Notes under the pieces: model-generated
What the model was told of the DNA's origin: nothing
The model's input: only the letters and a program-made list of their open reading frames with translations
The model's database searches: none
From: SNAP01 sp049671745
GTDB taxonomy: Bacteria; Bacteroidota; Bacteroidia; Bacteroidales; Marinifilaceae
NCBI GenBank assembly: GCA_049671745.1
Contig: JBATVL010000091.1
Coordinates: forward strand, 1-64,000
DNA: 64,000 nucleotides
Direction of reading: 5' to 3'
In this document: one piece after another, positions 19,001-26,377 of the stretch
Numbering within the stretch: the first letter of the stretch is position 1
How the letters are laid out: each line of letters opens with the position of its first letter
Position numbers and translations under genes: made by a program

Positions 19001-19433
19001 GTACAATGTCTGGAATACCTTTAATTGCAACTATGTTCATTATAAATGTAAATAATAGACTTAGTATATTTAAACCCATAAATAGCCTGAATACCCCCAA
19101 TGTCTTGCCTATAACATATTCTACATTACTCATTGGTCGAACGTATATAACTACTGAGGTGTCTAGTTGTTTGTCTTTCTTTAAAAAACCAGACGCTAAG
19201 AATATGGCAATTATAGATTGTATAATATTCAGAAATTTAATGTTTACGTAAGGCATGTTTGCTGGCAAAGCATGTATAGCCCAGTCATTGGCATTAGGAA
19301 CTAATGTTGTTATTAAATGAAAGCCACCTAAACCTAATAGAGCTATAATTGCGAAGATCTTGAAAAACCAAGTCCTGTATAAAGTCTTACGCTCGTAGGT
19401 AGCTATTGTTTTTATATTTTGGTATGATAACAT
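16080..19433 (-). CDS. ABC-2 permease fused to M1-like (inactive) peptidase and golvesin-like domains
   Basis: A 1117-residue fusion. Residues 1-285 hold about seven membrane helices of an ABC-2 permease. Residues about 300-830 resemble the M1 aminopeptidase module seen in the Bacteroidota family of ABC permease/M1 fusions: YPTAGF near the exopeptidase domain, and HQETVQPEI at 579-587 where the GAMEN motif would be. No HExxH zinc motif occurs anywhere; the expected place, near 672-685, reads FYTFTNNIYSKEYP. The domain is therefore probably not a working protease. Residues 980-1117 look like a golvesin/xanthan-lyase C-terminal beta-sandwich (VWTANIKKDGYYEVYFFY, GWFSLGYYYFSKGKAKVELT, VADAVKWI). 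The partner ATPase is encoded 13 bases upstream. Confidence 0.8.
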   Translation of the reverse strand: MLSYQNIKTIATYERKTLYRTWFFKIFAIIALLGLGGFHLITTLVPNANDWAIHALPANMPYVNIKFLNIIQSIIAIFLASGFLKKDKQLDTSVVIYVRPMSNVEYVIGKTLGVFRLFMGLNILSLLFTFIMNIVAIKGIPDIVPYIIYPLLISVPSLIFIFGLAFVCMSFVKNQSITFLLLLGYVVTCVIYLGSRMSPIFDYTSFHLPLLYSDIVGFSNLTEVLLHRGGYLLIGIGLIFLTIVKIDRLANSPKKIKRYLLISLLCIISGVFCLSEIWLDNVNSLKKKTEFASINNEYFNTPTVDFLKNDISLLHEGESISCTVNLEIINNNKKDLNRYIISLNPGLIIESIKCNSTDLKFSRKENIIEIEDNISVKEQKTISIKYSGGIDERVCFADVSEKLLKEKLSYYNLIVPKKYSFLESHYLFLTPESNWYPTAGFAYNPQKPSIGRYKFSNYSLKVKTKEGLTAISQGNMQKLEDGTFFFKTEKPLTQISLMIGDYEKQEIKVDSIIYSIHFKKGHDYYTPVFEGLKDTLPSLIKAMMSDYELKQNRNYPYKRLTIVEAPVSFYTYNRLWTSHQETVQPEIIFVPELGFTLPQGDFAKRFSRTMKWRSREDENVKEKDIRAEIFSRQMYNIFQTDEKANKIVWNNGENAISGTDINTKVYSIYPNFYTFTNNIYSKEYPIIGGIIENLTKDESQGRGSRWMEMLGGITPQEKANLILDNKKLEDILEDAGDYEEDLSNIMQNKADFLKALITGDLNKKQLRKTLTDFYKHNMYKSVDINSLLKLLKTKYNIDIQKQMEQWYKSSKIPGYKLEDVESYTVKDGENQKYQIKIRIANLEDVDGIVNIKVRTKGGKGGRKSRAKRQASALEFSYYLKANTSYEIGILTTKKPVVFTANTVVSKNIPAKITKRFESFEESKEQAFSGIRKVEIKKNDNIIIVDNEDKEFKLIENIQEKALKKYLSSTKKEAKDKYKSMRPWNPPSRWSLFTKDGQYGKYIRSAYYAHSNENNKKAVWTANIKKDGYYEVYFFYNTNTWTYGKRGSKKNNSTIYNLNIIAEGETTNVELDLDGDNDKGWFSLGYYYFSKGKAKVELTDNSGSRSIVADAVKWIKKD

Positions 19434-19446
19434 ATTCTCTTTTATC

Positions 19447-20358
19447 TTATATTATTCCTTTTGAATTCATGTCCATTCTATCTTTTAGATAGTAATCCAT
19501 AAAGTATACATATGCGTGTTCAAGGTTTGGTTCTACTCTAGTAGCTTCAATTCCTTTAAGTTCGTCAGCTACAAGTTGAACATCCCATCCTGTTGCATTT
19601 GGAATAGTTGAAATGATAGGATATTTTTCTTTTAATGATTGAAATTGCATATCGTTCATGTTTGCTTGCCACACATGACCTTCTGCTTTACTAATAAGTT
19701 CCTCTGGAGTACCGTGAAATTCTAATGCTCCTTTGTTTAATAATGCAACATCGTTACAAGTACTTGATATATCTCCAACAATATGTGTTGAAAGTATAAT
19801 AATAACATCTCTGTTAGAGATTTCTGAAAGAATATTTCTGAAGCGAATTCTTTCCTCTGGGTCTAAACCTGTTGTTGGTTCATCCACAACTATAACCTTA
19901 GGCTCTCCAATTATTGCCTGAGCTATTCCTAATCGTCGTTTCATTCCTCCTGATAATTTAGATGCCATTCTTTCTCTAACTTCGAATAAACCGACTTTAT
20001 CAAGAAGTTCGTCTACCGCTTGTGTTCTTGCTTTTTTAGTTTTAATACCTGATACACCTGCTGCGTAATCAAGAAATTCCCATGTCTTTAGTTTATCGAA
20101 GAAACGGAAATCTTGTGGTAGATAGCCAAGAAGAGAACGTATATCTCTTCGATCTTTTTTTATGTCTAATCCATCAAACATTATATCTCCAGATGTATGA
20201 GAATGAAGGAGAGTTAATATCTTCATTAAGGTAGTCTTTCCTGCACCATTAGGGCCTAAAAGTCCGAACATACCCGAGTTTATTTCAAGATTTATATCTC
20301 TTAATGCTTGATGACCTCCAGGGTATGTTTTGTTTAGGTTATTAATTGTTATTTTCAA
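19447..20358 (-). CDS. ABC transporter ATP-binding protein
   Basis: A 303-residue ABC ATPase of the type that pairs with ABC-2 permeases. Walker A is GPNGAGKT at 35-42, signature LSGGMKRR at 135-142, Walker B VIVVDEP at 155-161, and the H-loop is in STHIVGD. It closely resembles the ATPase domain of the RND-ABC fusion in the same operon, so the two probably arose by duplication. It is the first gene of the operon and should energise the permease-peptidase fusion encoded just downstream. The start codon is TTG (minus strand at 20358-20356); no ATG in frame lies close, and the protein begins exactly where the first beta strand is expected (MKITINNLNKTY). Confidence 0.95.
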   Translation of the reverse strand: MKITINNLNKTYPGGHQALRDINLEINSGMFGLLGPNGAGKTTLMKILTLLHSHTSGDIMFDGLDIKKDRRDIRSLLGYLPQDFRFFDKLKTWEFLDYAAGVSGIKTKKARTQAVDELLDKVGLFEVRERMASKLSGGMKRRLGIAQAIIGEPKVIVVDEPTTGLDPEERIRFRNILSEISNRDVIIILSTHIVGDISSTCNDVALLNKGALEFHGTPEELISKAEGHVWQANMNDMQFQSLKEKYPIISTIPNATGWDVQLVADELKGIEATRVEPNLEHAYVYFMDYYLKDRMDMNSKGII

Positions 20359-20627
20359 AGTAGTTTATGCTTATGGTTTGATTTTTAACAGTATGCTGTC
20401 TAAAGATATGTTTTTCACTCCTTTCTTTTTGTTAATGCTATGTTAAGGTTTTTAATTAATATTTATTCTAAATACATGAAATTTAGACAGAGTTTCTGTT
20501 ATAAGGTTTAATATAGACTATGAATTATTTTTTTCTTTTTGGAGTTTGATGATTACTTGCAAATTATTTATTATATTTAGTATAGTGTAATAGTAATATC
20601 GCAATACACCGTTTAAATAAATATAAT
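20359..20627. promoter_or_regulatory. Divergent regulatory region in front of the efflux operon
   Basis: This 269-base AT-rich gap must hold the promoters of the efflux operon (minus) and the small gene at 20628 (plus). The best minus-strand candidate is TATCTTTA (7 of 8 consensus bases) at 20408-20401. The best plus-strand candidate is TATATTTA at 20572-20579 with TTTG at 20545-20548 (23-base spacer). Both are imperfect. No clear operator palindrome was seen. Confidence 0.35.
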
Positions 20628-20912
20628 ATGAAAATTCATAAACAAGTTAAAGAGTATTTAGGCAAAAAACTTATTGAAAAGAACTATGAATCAGTTAGAA
20701 TAACTTTGCATATTCCTATGCTAGATGAGCTCTTTCCAAATCTATTTAAAAAGAAGATGCGTGAAGTTCCTCATTATTTCTTTGTTATAAATGGAATAAA
20801 GCGACAGGTAGATAAACCTCTCTATAATAGAGTCCATGAAGGAGAGATGGTTGGTTTTAACTATAATGAGAAAAATGAACTTGTATCTATTACTTCTCTG
20901 TCTGGTTTTTAA
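20628..20912 (+). CDS. Small hypothetical protein (94 aa)
   Basis: Not recognised. It encodes a 94-residue basic, soluble protein with no signal peptide or membrane helix. Features are a basic N-terminal half (KEYLGKKLIEKNY), a hydrophobic stretch LHIPMLDELFPNLFKKK, and a C-terminal half ending GEMVGFNYNEKNELVSITS that reads like beta strands. It has its own hairpin terminator with a run of Ts and faces away from the efflux operon across a shared 269-base region, which argues that it is a real gene. A regulatory role for its neighbour is possible but unsupported. Confidence 0.6.
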   Translation: MKIHKQVKEYLGKKLIEKNYESVRITLHIPMLDELFPNLFKKKMREVPHYFFVINGIKRQVDKPLYNRVHEGEMVGFNYNEKNELVSITSLSGF

Positions 20913-20962
20913 GAAGTATATTTCAAGTGGCTCTTTTTAGACATTATGTGTATTAAGAGTAG

Positions 20963-21004
20963 AAGAATAGCAGTCAGAATACCCGTAGACTATTCTTTTT
21001 TTTT
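20963..21004 (+). terminator. Terminator after the 94-aa gene
   Basis: AAGAATAG (20963-20970) pairs with CTATTCTT (20990-20997), followed by a long run of Ts to 21004. It ends the plus-strand transcript of the small gene. Confidence 0.8.
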
Positions 21005-21024
21005 ATAGGTTATGAATATTTTTT

Positions 21025-21948
21025 TTAGATTTTATCTTTGAATTCAGATGAAATATATTCAGAATTGAGTTTGTTCATTTTTTCATTAAGCCAGTTATTT
21101 ATGAACTCTCTATGCTCATTTTTATTAATACTAATCACGTGATCTTGATGAATTAATATAAATATACTTATTTGAAGATAGTTGCTCAGAGATGCCTCGA
21201 ATATGTAGTGTTTATTCTCTTTAGAAATAAATATCTTACTCTTAGGATATGAATGAATCAATTCGTATGTGCCTTCTTTTGTTAAGCTTATAGAAACATC
21301 AAATTGTAAATGTCCATATTCTCCTAATGCATCACTTTCTATTTCTTGATGTTTGGAAGTGTACATCCAGTTAATAATAGAATTAGAAAGTATATTTATA
21401 TCTACTATACGTAATCTATAGTTTTTATTCTCTGTTGGTATATAAATCCAACAATATATGTTTTCTTTATCTAACTTGTAAATTTCTGCAACAAAGTGAT
21501 GTGGTATATTTAGCTTTGAAGAATGTTTACGTATAATTACATTCTTTTTTTCGTGTATACTTTTTTGTATTTTTTCTAGAACATTTGGTTGTTGTATCTT
21601 TTCGAAATGATCTACAGTGAATGTATTTGCTAATTTTTCTATTATTTGGAATTTTTTACTTTCGCTAATATCTAATTTGTTAACTACAGAATGAAGTAAC
21701 AATATCTCTTCACTATTAATATTTGATAGTTGATTTATTGTATGTGCAGTTTCATTTTTATTAGATAGAGTATATCTCCCACCTTTACATTTTAAGATAA
21801 AACCTAAATTCCTTATTGTATGAATATAATTGAAGAATGTTCTCTCATCGCAATCTAATTCTCTTATAATGGCAGTTTTTGAACTCTGTGGATTTTTGCT
21901 TAGAAATAAGATTAACTTTATCGTTTTCTCTGTTTTATTGCTGCTCAT
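21025..21948 (-). CDS. WYL-type transcriptional regulator
   Basis: A 307-residue protein with an N-terminal winged helix-turn-helix (about 5-65: TIKLILFLSKNPQSSKTAII, CDERTFFNYIHTIRNLGF) of the DeoR/HTH-11 kind. A long C-terminal half resembles the WYL ligand-sensing module and its extension (PHHFVAEIYKLDKENIYCWIY, RLRIVDI). Proteins of this family bind DNA and respond to an unknown ligand. It is alone on the minus strand 107 bases past recO. The target is unknown; the efflux operon about 670 bp further on is a possible one (inference from position only). The WYL motif itself is diverged. Confidence 0.6.
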   Translation of the reverse strand: MSSNKTEKTIKLILFLSKNPQSSKTAIIRELDCDERTFFNYIHTIRNLGFILKCKGGRYTLSNKNETAHTINQLSNINSEEILLLHSVVNKLDISESKKFQIIEKLANTFTVDHFEKIQQPNVLEKIQKSIHEKKNVIIRKHSSKLNIPHHFVAEIYKLDKENIYCWIYIPTENKNYRLRIVDINILSNSIINWMYTSKHQEIESDALGEYGHLQFDVSISLTKEGTYELIHSYPKSKIFISKENKHYIFEASLSNYLQISIFILIHQDHVISINKNEHREFINNWLNEKMNKLNSEYISSEFKDKI

Positions 21949-22055
21949 ATATTCTAGTTTTTCTGTTTACTAAAATATAAATTCATTTCGAATAAAAGAA
22001 GAGCTTTTGTTGTTTATACAATAATTTTATTGATAAGGAGAGTGTTTTAGATGTT

Positions 22056-22769
22056 TTATGCAAATATTTCTCGTATAATATCTAAAGATTTTACTTTTAT
22101 TTTTTTGTCGTTATGTATTTCTATATATTCTATAAGTGTGTCTAGTATTGAGTTTCTTGAGCTTTTATTTATCTTAATCTTACTTATGTCTATTGTTTTT
22201 ATTTGCATTAATTCATGCAATATTTTTGCAGTATCCTCGTTTGTACATGTACCTGTTTTATGACTAATAAAGCGTCCTTTTTCTAAATTAAAATATATAT
22301 TTTCTATATTATAGTTGTCTGTTGGCTCATAACCTAGATATTTATATAGTTTAATTATAAAAAAAAGATGAAAATTTGCATATCCTTTGTCTATAATATC
22401 TAGATAAAGACATGAGTTTTTAATGAACTCATATAAATTGGGGTTGTTATATTCTTCTTGTATTAAGGAATCTAACATTTGTGCTATAAAAACAGAAATA
22501 TTGCTTTTATAAACGTCGAAAGGTATGCTGTTATAATTGTAAGTTAGGTTAGTGCTTCTTACAGTATATACTTGTTGTATGTCTTTTATATTTACGTCAA
22601 ATTCAAGTATCTGTAGTGGATGTAAGTATATTGATTTATTCTTTTTGCTTGTAGAATTTCTTATTATGTAAGTCTGTTTTCCATATTCTAGAGTGTAAAC
22701 ATTACAAATGACAGCATTGCCTGCATATTTGGTTTTGCTTAGAATGATGCCATTTGTTTTTGTGTACAT
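22056..22769 (-). CDS. recO: DNA repair protein RecO
   Basis: A 237-residue protein matching RecO, which with RecR loads RecA on single-stranded DNA in the RecF pathway. The N-terminal OB-fold is seen in TNGIILSKTKYAGNAVICNVYT followed by GKQTYIIRNS. The C-terminal helical part starts near residue 85. Length is normal for Bacteroidales RecO. It starts 10 bases after the rdgB stop and is read from the same promoter (two-gene operon rdgB-recO). Confidence 0.88.
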   Translation of the reverse strand: MYTKTNGIILSKTKYAGNAVICNVYTLEYGKQTYIIRNSTSKKNKSIYLHPLQILEFDVNIKDIQQVYTVRSTNLTYNYNSIPFDVYKSNISVFIAQMLDSLIQEEYNNPNLYEFIKNSCLYLDIIDKGYANFHLFFIIKLYKYLGYEPTDNYNIENIYFNLEKGRFISHKTGTCTNEDTAKILHELMQIKTIDISKIKINKSSRNSILDTLIEYIEIHNDKKIKVKSLDIIREIFA

Positions 22770-22779
22770 TGCTCTTATT

Positions 22780-23352
22780 TTATCTGTTTAAATATTCTAC
22801 TAGTTTTGCTGTTGCTCGTCCTCTGTGAGAGATTTTATTCTTTTCTTTCATATCCATTTCTGCAAAACTTATATCATAAGATGCTGGTCTAAATATAGGA
22901 TCGTATCCAAAACCTTCGCCTCCTTGTCTAGCTTCTAGAATGTCTCCCTGTACTGAGCCTTCAAATAAAAACTCTTTACCATCTATGATTAGACAAATTG
23001 ATGTTCTGAATTGAGCTTTTCTATTTTCTTTTCCTTTTAATTCAAATAAAAGTTTGTCCATATTATCCTCGGAGTTTTTCTGTTCTCCCGCATAGCGAGC
23101 AGAGTAAACACCTGGTTCCATATTTAAGGATTCTACCTCTAAGCCTGTATCATCAGCGAAACAGTTCTTTCCGAATTTATTGTATATATACCAAGCTTTC
23201 TGGCATGCATTACCATCCAAAGTATCTTGTTCTTCAGGAATTTCATCTGTACATCCTAATTCGTCTAAACTGATTAATTTTATATCACTTTGTAGAATAT
23301 TCTGTATCTCTTTAAGCTTATTTTTATTGTTTGTTGCGAAAACTATATCCAT
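22780..23352 (-). CDS. rdgB: Non-canonical purine NTP pyrophosphatase (RdgB/HAM1)
   Basis: A 190-residue house-cleaning enzyme that hydrolyses dITP, XTP and ITP to monophosphates so they are not put into nucleic acids. Family motifs are visible: FATNNKNKLKEI at the N-terminus, FADDTGLEVESL near residue 64 with the metal-binding acidic residues, GEGFGYDPIF, and the C-terminal KNKISHRGRA. It is full length, first gene of the rdgB-recO operon, and has a good TAnnTTTG promoter about 20 bases upstream of the ATG. Confidence 0.96.
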   Translation of the reverse strand: MDIVFATNNKNKLKEIQNILQSDIKLISLDELGCTDEIPEEQDTLDGNACQKAWYIYNKFGKNCFADDTGLEVESLNMEPGVYSARYAGEQKNSEDNMDKLLFELKGKENRKAQFRTSICLIIDGKEFLFEGSVQGDILEARQGGEGFGYDPIFRPASYDISFAEMDMKEKNKISHRGRATAKLVEYLNR

Positions 23353-23372
23353 ATTATAATCTATTTTAGTAA

Positions 23373-23380
23373 CAAAAATA
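23373..23380 (-). promoter_or_regulatory. rdgB-recO promoter, TATTTTTG
   Basis: On the minus strand the bases read TATTTTTG, an exact -7 element, giving a leader of about 15 bases before the rdgB ATG. It lies back-to-back with the rsgA promoter. Confidence 0.6.
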
Positions 23381-23412
23381 CATAAATTGCGAATAATTCA
23401 TCTATAATATTT

Positions 23413-23420
23413 TACTTTTG
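23413..23420 (+). promoter_or_regulatory. rsgA-mnmH promoter, TACTTTTG
   Basis: Exact -7 element with TTG at 23387-23389 as a possible -33 element (23-base spacer). It ends 14 bases before the TTG start codon of rsgA. Confidence 0.6.
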
Positions 23421-23434
23421 AAAAAAAATTAAGT

Positions 23435-24361
23435 TTGGAAAAAGGAGTAGTTATTAAATCGACAGGTAGCTGGTATTCTGTTAGTACAGAATCTGGTGAC
23501 ATTTACGAGTGCAGATTAAAAGGGAAGTTCAGGATTAAAGGTATTAAAAGTACTAATCCTGTAGCAGTGGGTGATTATGTCTCTTTCGAGGTGGCTAAGG
23601 ATGACGAAAATGTCATTGTGGCAATTGAACCTAGAAGGAATTATATTATTCGTAAATCGATTAATCTTTCTAAACAGACCCATATTATTGCTTCTAATGT
23701 AGATCAGGCTCTTTTGATAGCTACTATCAATTTCCCTGTTACATCTACTACTTTTATGGATAGATTTCTTATTTCTGCTAGGGCATACGGTATTCCCGTT
23801 ACTATAGTTTTTAATAAGTTCGATCTTTATGAGGAGAAAGAAAAAGAGAAACTTGCTGACTTTATTGAGGTGTATGAATCTATAGGTTATAAGTGTATAA
23901 TTGCTTCTGCTGAAGAAGGTATTAATATTAAGAAGATTGCTGCTGTATTGAAAGATAAAGTGACTGTTCTTTCTGGTCATTCAGGAGTAGGTAAATCTAC
24001 TATTATTAATCTTATTGATTCTGATCTTGATTTGCGTACAGATGAGATTTCTGATATGCATCAACAGGGTAAGCATACAACCACTTTTGCTGAGATGTTT
24101 TTCTTGAAAGATGGTGGTGCTATTATAGATACTCCCGGAATACGTGGTTATGGATTAATAAATATGGAAAAAGAGGAGCTATCGCATTTCTTTCCTGAGA
24201 TATTTGAAATATCACATGAATGTAAATTTAATAATTGTACTCATATTCACGAACCTCATTGTGCTGTTATAGAGGCTGTTAAGGATGGTCGCATAGGCGA
24301 AAGTAGGTATAGAAGCTATTTTAGCATGTTTAATGAGGATGAAAACGAGAAGTATAGATAA
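23435..24361 (+). CDS. rsgA: Ribosome small-subunit-dependent GTPase RsgA
   Basis: A 308-residue GTPase that helps the last steps of 30S subunit maturation. Order of parts: an OB-fold N-terminus, then the circularly permuted GTPase with G4 NKFD at 127-130, G1 GHSGVGKST at 181-189 and G3 DTPG at 232-235, then a zinc knuckle with Cys263, Cys268, His270 and Cys276. The start codon is TTG: no ATG or GTG lies in frame upstream of the OB-fold, and the promoter element ends just before it. mnmH begins two bases after the stop. Confidence 0.96.
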   Translation: MEKGVVIKSTGSWYSVSTESGDIYECRLKGKFRIKGIKSTNPVAVGDYVSFEVAKDDENVIVAIEPRRNYIIRKSINLSKQTHIIASNVDQALLIATINFPVTSTTFMDRFLISARAYGIPVTIVFNKFDLYEEKEKEKLADFIEVYESIGYKCIIASAEEGINIKKIAAVLKDKVTVLSGHSGVGKSTIINLIDSDLDLRTDEISDMHQQGKHTTTFAEMFFLKDGGAIIDTPGIRGYGLINMEKEELSHFFPEIFEISHECKFNNCTHIHEPHCAVIEAVKDGRIGESRYRSYFSMFNEDENEKYR

Positions 24362-24363
24362 AA

Positions 24364-25383
24364 ATGAATAGACTTAGTGCAAAAGAATTTCTAGAGAAAG
24401 CAGAGAATATTACTGTTGTTGACGTTAGGACTCCTAATGAGTTTGAGGAAGGACATATTCCTGGTGCAATTAATATTCCCATTTTTACTAATGAAGAACG
24501 TGTTATTATTGGTACCCTTTACAAGAATTCTGGTAAAGAAGCTGCTGTTATGCGCGGTTTAAAGATTGTAGGACCTAAGATGTATGATTTCGTTGCTGAG
24601 GCAAAGAAGCACATTGATCTTAAGAAGAAGGAAATTCTTATTCATTGTTGGAGAGGTGGTATGAGAAGTGGAAGCATGGCTTGGCTTTTTGAAACTGCCG
24701 GACTTAAAGTTGATGTCCTTGAAGGTGGATATAAAGCTTATCGTGCTTTTATTCGTGAAGATTTTGGTACCCCTAAGAAGCTTATTATTCTTGGAGGTTA
24801 TACTGGCTCTGGAAAAACGGAATTACTTCATGAAATGATTGAAAGAGGTGAACAAGTTCTTGATCTTGAAGGCATAGCTAATCATAAAGGTTCTGTATAT
24901 GGTGGTTTAGGACAGGATCCTCAACCGACTAATGAACAATATGAAAATAATATGTGGAAGGTTTGGAATTCTTTCGATTCTTCTAAACATATATGGCTTG
25001 AGGATGAATCTCGTTCTGTTGGTTCTGTTGGAATTAATGGACCTCTTTATAATCAAATGCTTAATTCTCCAGTTTTCTTTATTAATATTCCAGTTGATAT
25101 TAGAGTAAAAAGGTTGGTTAATGAGTATGCTTGTTTCTCTAAAGAGGACTTATTAGAACTAAGTGAGCGAATTACACGTAAATTAGGAGGCAATAACTTC
25201 AAAGAGGTGAAAGAGGCTCTTGATGAGTCTAGATTTGCTGCTGTAGCCAAGATTACACTTAGATATTACGATAAAGCATATGAGAAAGGTTTAAGCAGAA
25301 AGAAGACAGTTCATCGTTTTGAATTCGATTCTTTTGATTATAAGATAGTAGATAAATTATTGTCTTTTTCTGAAACTGTATAA
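24364..25383 (+). CDS. mnmH: tRNA 2-selenouridine synthase MnmH (SelU)
   Basis: A 339-residue enzyme that replaces sulphur by selenium at the wobble 2-thiouridine of certain tRNAs, via a geranylated intermediate. The N-terminal rhodanese domain (about 5-130) has the active-site Cys95 in CWRGGMRSGS. A P-loop domain follows with GGYTGSGKT at 144-152. Length and layout match the E. coli enzyme YbbB. It follows rsgA by two bases, so they form an operon. The selenium donor synthase SelD is not in this window. Confidence 0.93.
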   Translation: MNRLSAKEFLEKAENITVVDVRTPNEFEEGHIPGAINIPIFTNEERVIIGTLYKNSGKEAAVMRGLKIVGPKMYDFVAEAKKHIDLKKKEILIHCWRGGMRSGSMAWLFETAGLKVDVLEGGYKAYRAFIREDFGTPKKLIILGGYTGSGKTELLHEMIERGEQVLDLEGIANHKGSVYGGLGQDPQPTNEQYENNMWKVWNSFDSSKHIWLEDESRSVGSVGINGPLYNQMLNSPVFFINIPVDIRVKRLVNEYACFSKEDLLELSERITRKLGGNNFKEVKEALDESRFAAVAKITLRYYDKAYEKGLSRKKTVHRFEFDSFDYKIVDKLLSFSETV

Positions 25384-25493
25384 ATATCTGTTAATTAGCA
25401 TTATATAAGAATGTGATTATTAGAAATATAGAGGATTTTATTAAAAATATATAAAAAAACACAGAAATCGAGTAAGGTTCTTGTATAATTTTA

Positions 25494-25501
25494 TATTTTT
25501 G
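25494..25501 (+). promoter_or_regulatory. DUF177-rpmF promoter, TATTTTTG
   Basis: Exact -7 element, giving a leader of about 33 bases before the ATG at 25540. Confidence 0.55.
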
Positions 25502-25539
25502 CAAAGTTTTTCAGATGAGAGACATAGACAAAAGTAAGT

Positions 25540-26049
25540 ATGTATAAGATACCATTATTAGGTTTAAAAGTTGGAACTCATGAATTTGATTATAAGTTAG
25601 ATAATCAGTTCTTTGATGAATTTGAAGAGTTGGAAGGAACCATTGGTGAACTGAATGTTCATGTTGTTCTTATTAAATCTGAGTCTTTAATGACTCTAAA
25701 TCTAAAGCTCACTGGTGCTATAGAAGCTCTTTGTGATAGATGTTTAGATACTTTTAATATGGCTTTCGAGGCAGAAACTAAACTTTTAGTTAAGTTTAGT
25801 GACGAAAGTGAAGAACAGGTTGATGATCTTATTGTGATTTCTTTTAAAGAAGATCATTTAGATTTAAAGGATTTATTCTATGAATTATATTTTTTAAATA
25901 TACCTTTGCAAGCTATTCATCCAGATGTGGATGGAGAAAGTACATGTAACGAGAATATGTTAGAGAGACTGGATGAGTATTCCGTTGATCCAGTCAAAAA
26001 GATAGACCCACGTTGGGAAGAATTAAAAAAATTGATTAATAATAAATAA
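25540..26049 (+). CDS. DUF177 (YceD-like) protein
   Basis: A 169-residue protein of the DUF177/YceD family, almost always encoded next to rpmF as here (12-base gap). Members are linked to 23S rRNA processing or ribosome assembly; in plants a homologue is needed for 23S rRNA accumulation. A Cys pair in LCDRCLDTF near residue 70 and a C-terminal DPRWEELKKL are typical. There is no signal peptide, so it should be cytosolic. Confidence 0.88.
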   Translation: MYKIPLLGLKVGTHEFDYKLDNQFFDEFEELEGTIGELNVHVVLIKSESLMTLNLKLTGAIEALCDRCLDTFNMAFEAETKLLVKFSDESEEQVDDLIVISFKEDHLDLKDLFYELYFLNIPLQAIHPDVDGESTCNENMLERLDEYSVDPVKKIDPRWEELKKLINNK

Positions 26050-26061
26050 AGACGTCGAAAA

Positions 26062-26247
26062 ATGGCACATCCTAAACACAAAATCTCTAAAACGAGAAGA
26101 AATAAAAGAAGAACTCACCATAAGGTGACTCCTGCAACTCTTGCTAGTTGTTCGAATTGTGGTGCTACAGTTAAATATCATACTGTATGTCCTGAATGTG
26201 GTTACTACAGAGGAAGGTTAGCAATTGAAAAAGAAGTTGTTGCATAA
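26062..26247 (+). CDS. rpmF: 50S ribosomal protein L32
   Basis: A 61-residue ribosomal protein with the basic N-terminus typical of L32 (MAHPKHKISKTRRNKRRTHH) and four Cys in CSNC and CPECG that bind zinc. Length is normal. It follows the DUF177 gene in the conserved order and is ahead of fabH, with a hairpin in between. Confidence 0.98.
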   Translation: MAHPKHKISKTRRNKRRTHHKVTPATLASCSNCGATVKYHTVCPECGYYRGRLAIEKEVVA

Positions 26248-26285
26248 CCATACTAAGGTAAAATTAGTATTCGAAAATATAAGTA

Positions 26286-26316
26286 AGCTCCTATGAATCT
26301 CATAGGGGCTAGCTTT
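26286..26316 (+). terminator. Terminator-like hairpin between rpmF and fabH
   Basis: AGCTCCTATG (26286-26295) pairs with CATAGGGGCT (26301-26310) with one G-U pair. The T tract is short, so it may be a partial terminator. Confidence 0.5.
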
Positions 26317-26377
26317 GTTTCTATATATCGCGAGATAGATAATTAGGGGTAAAAGTAGTTTACATTAAATTTATGTT

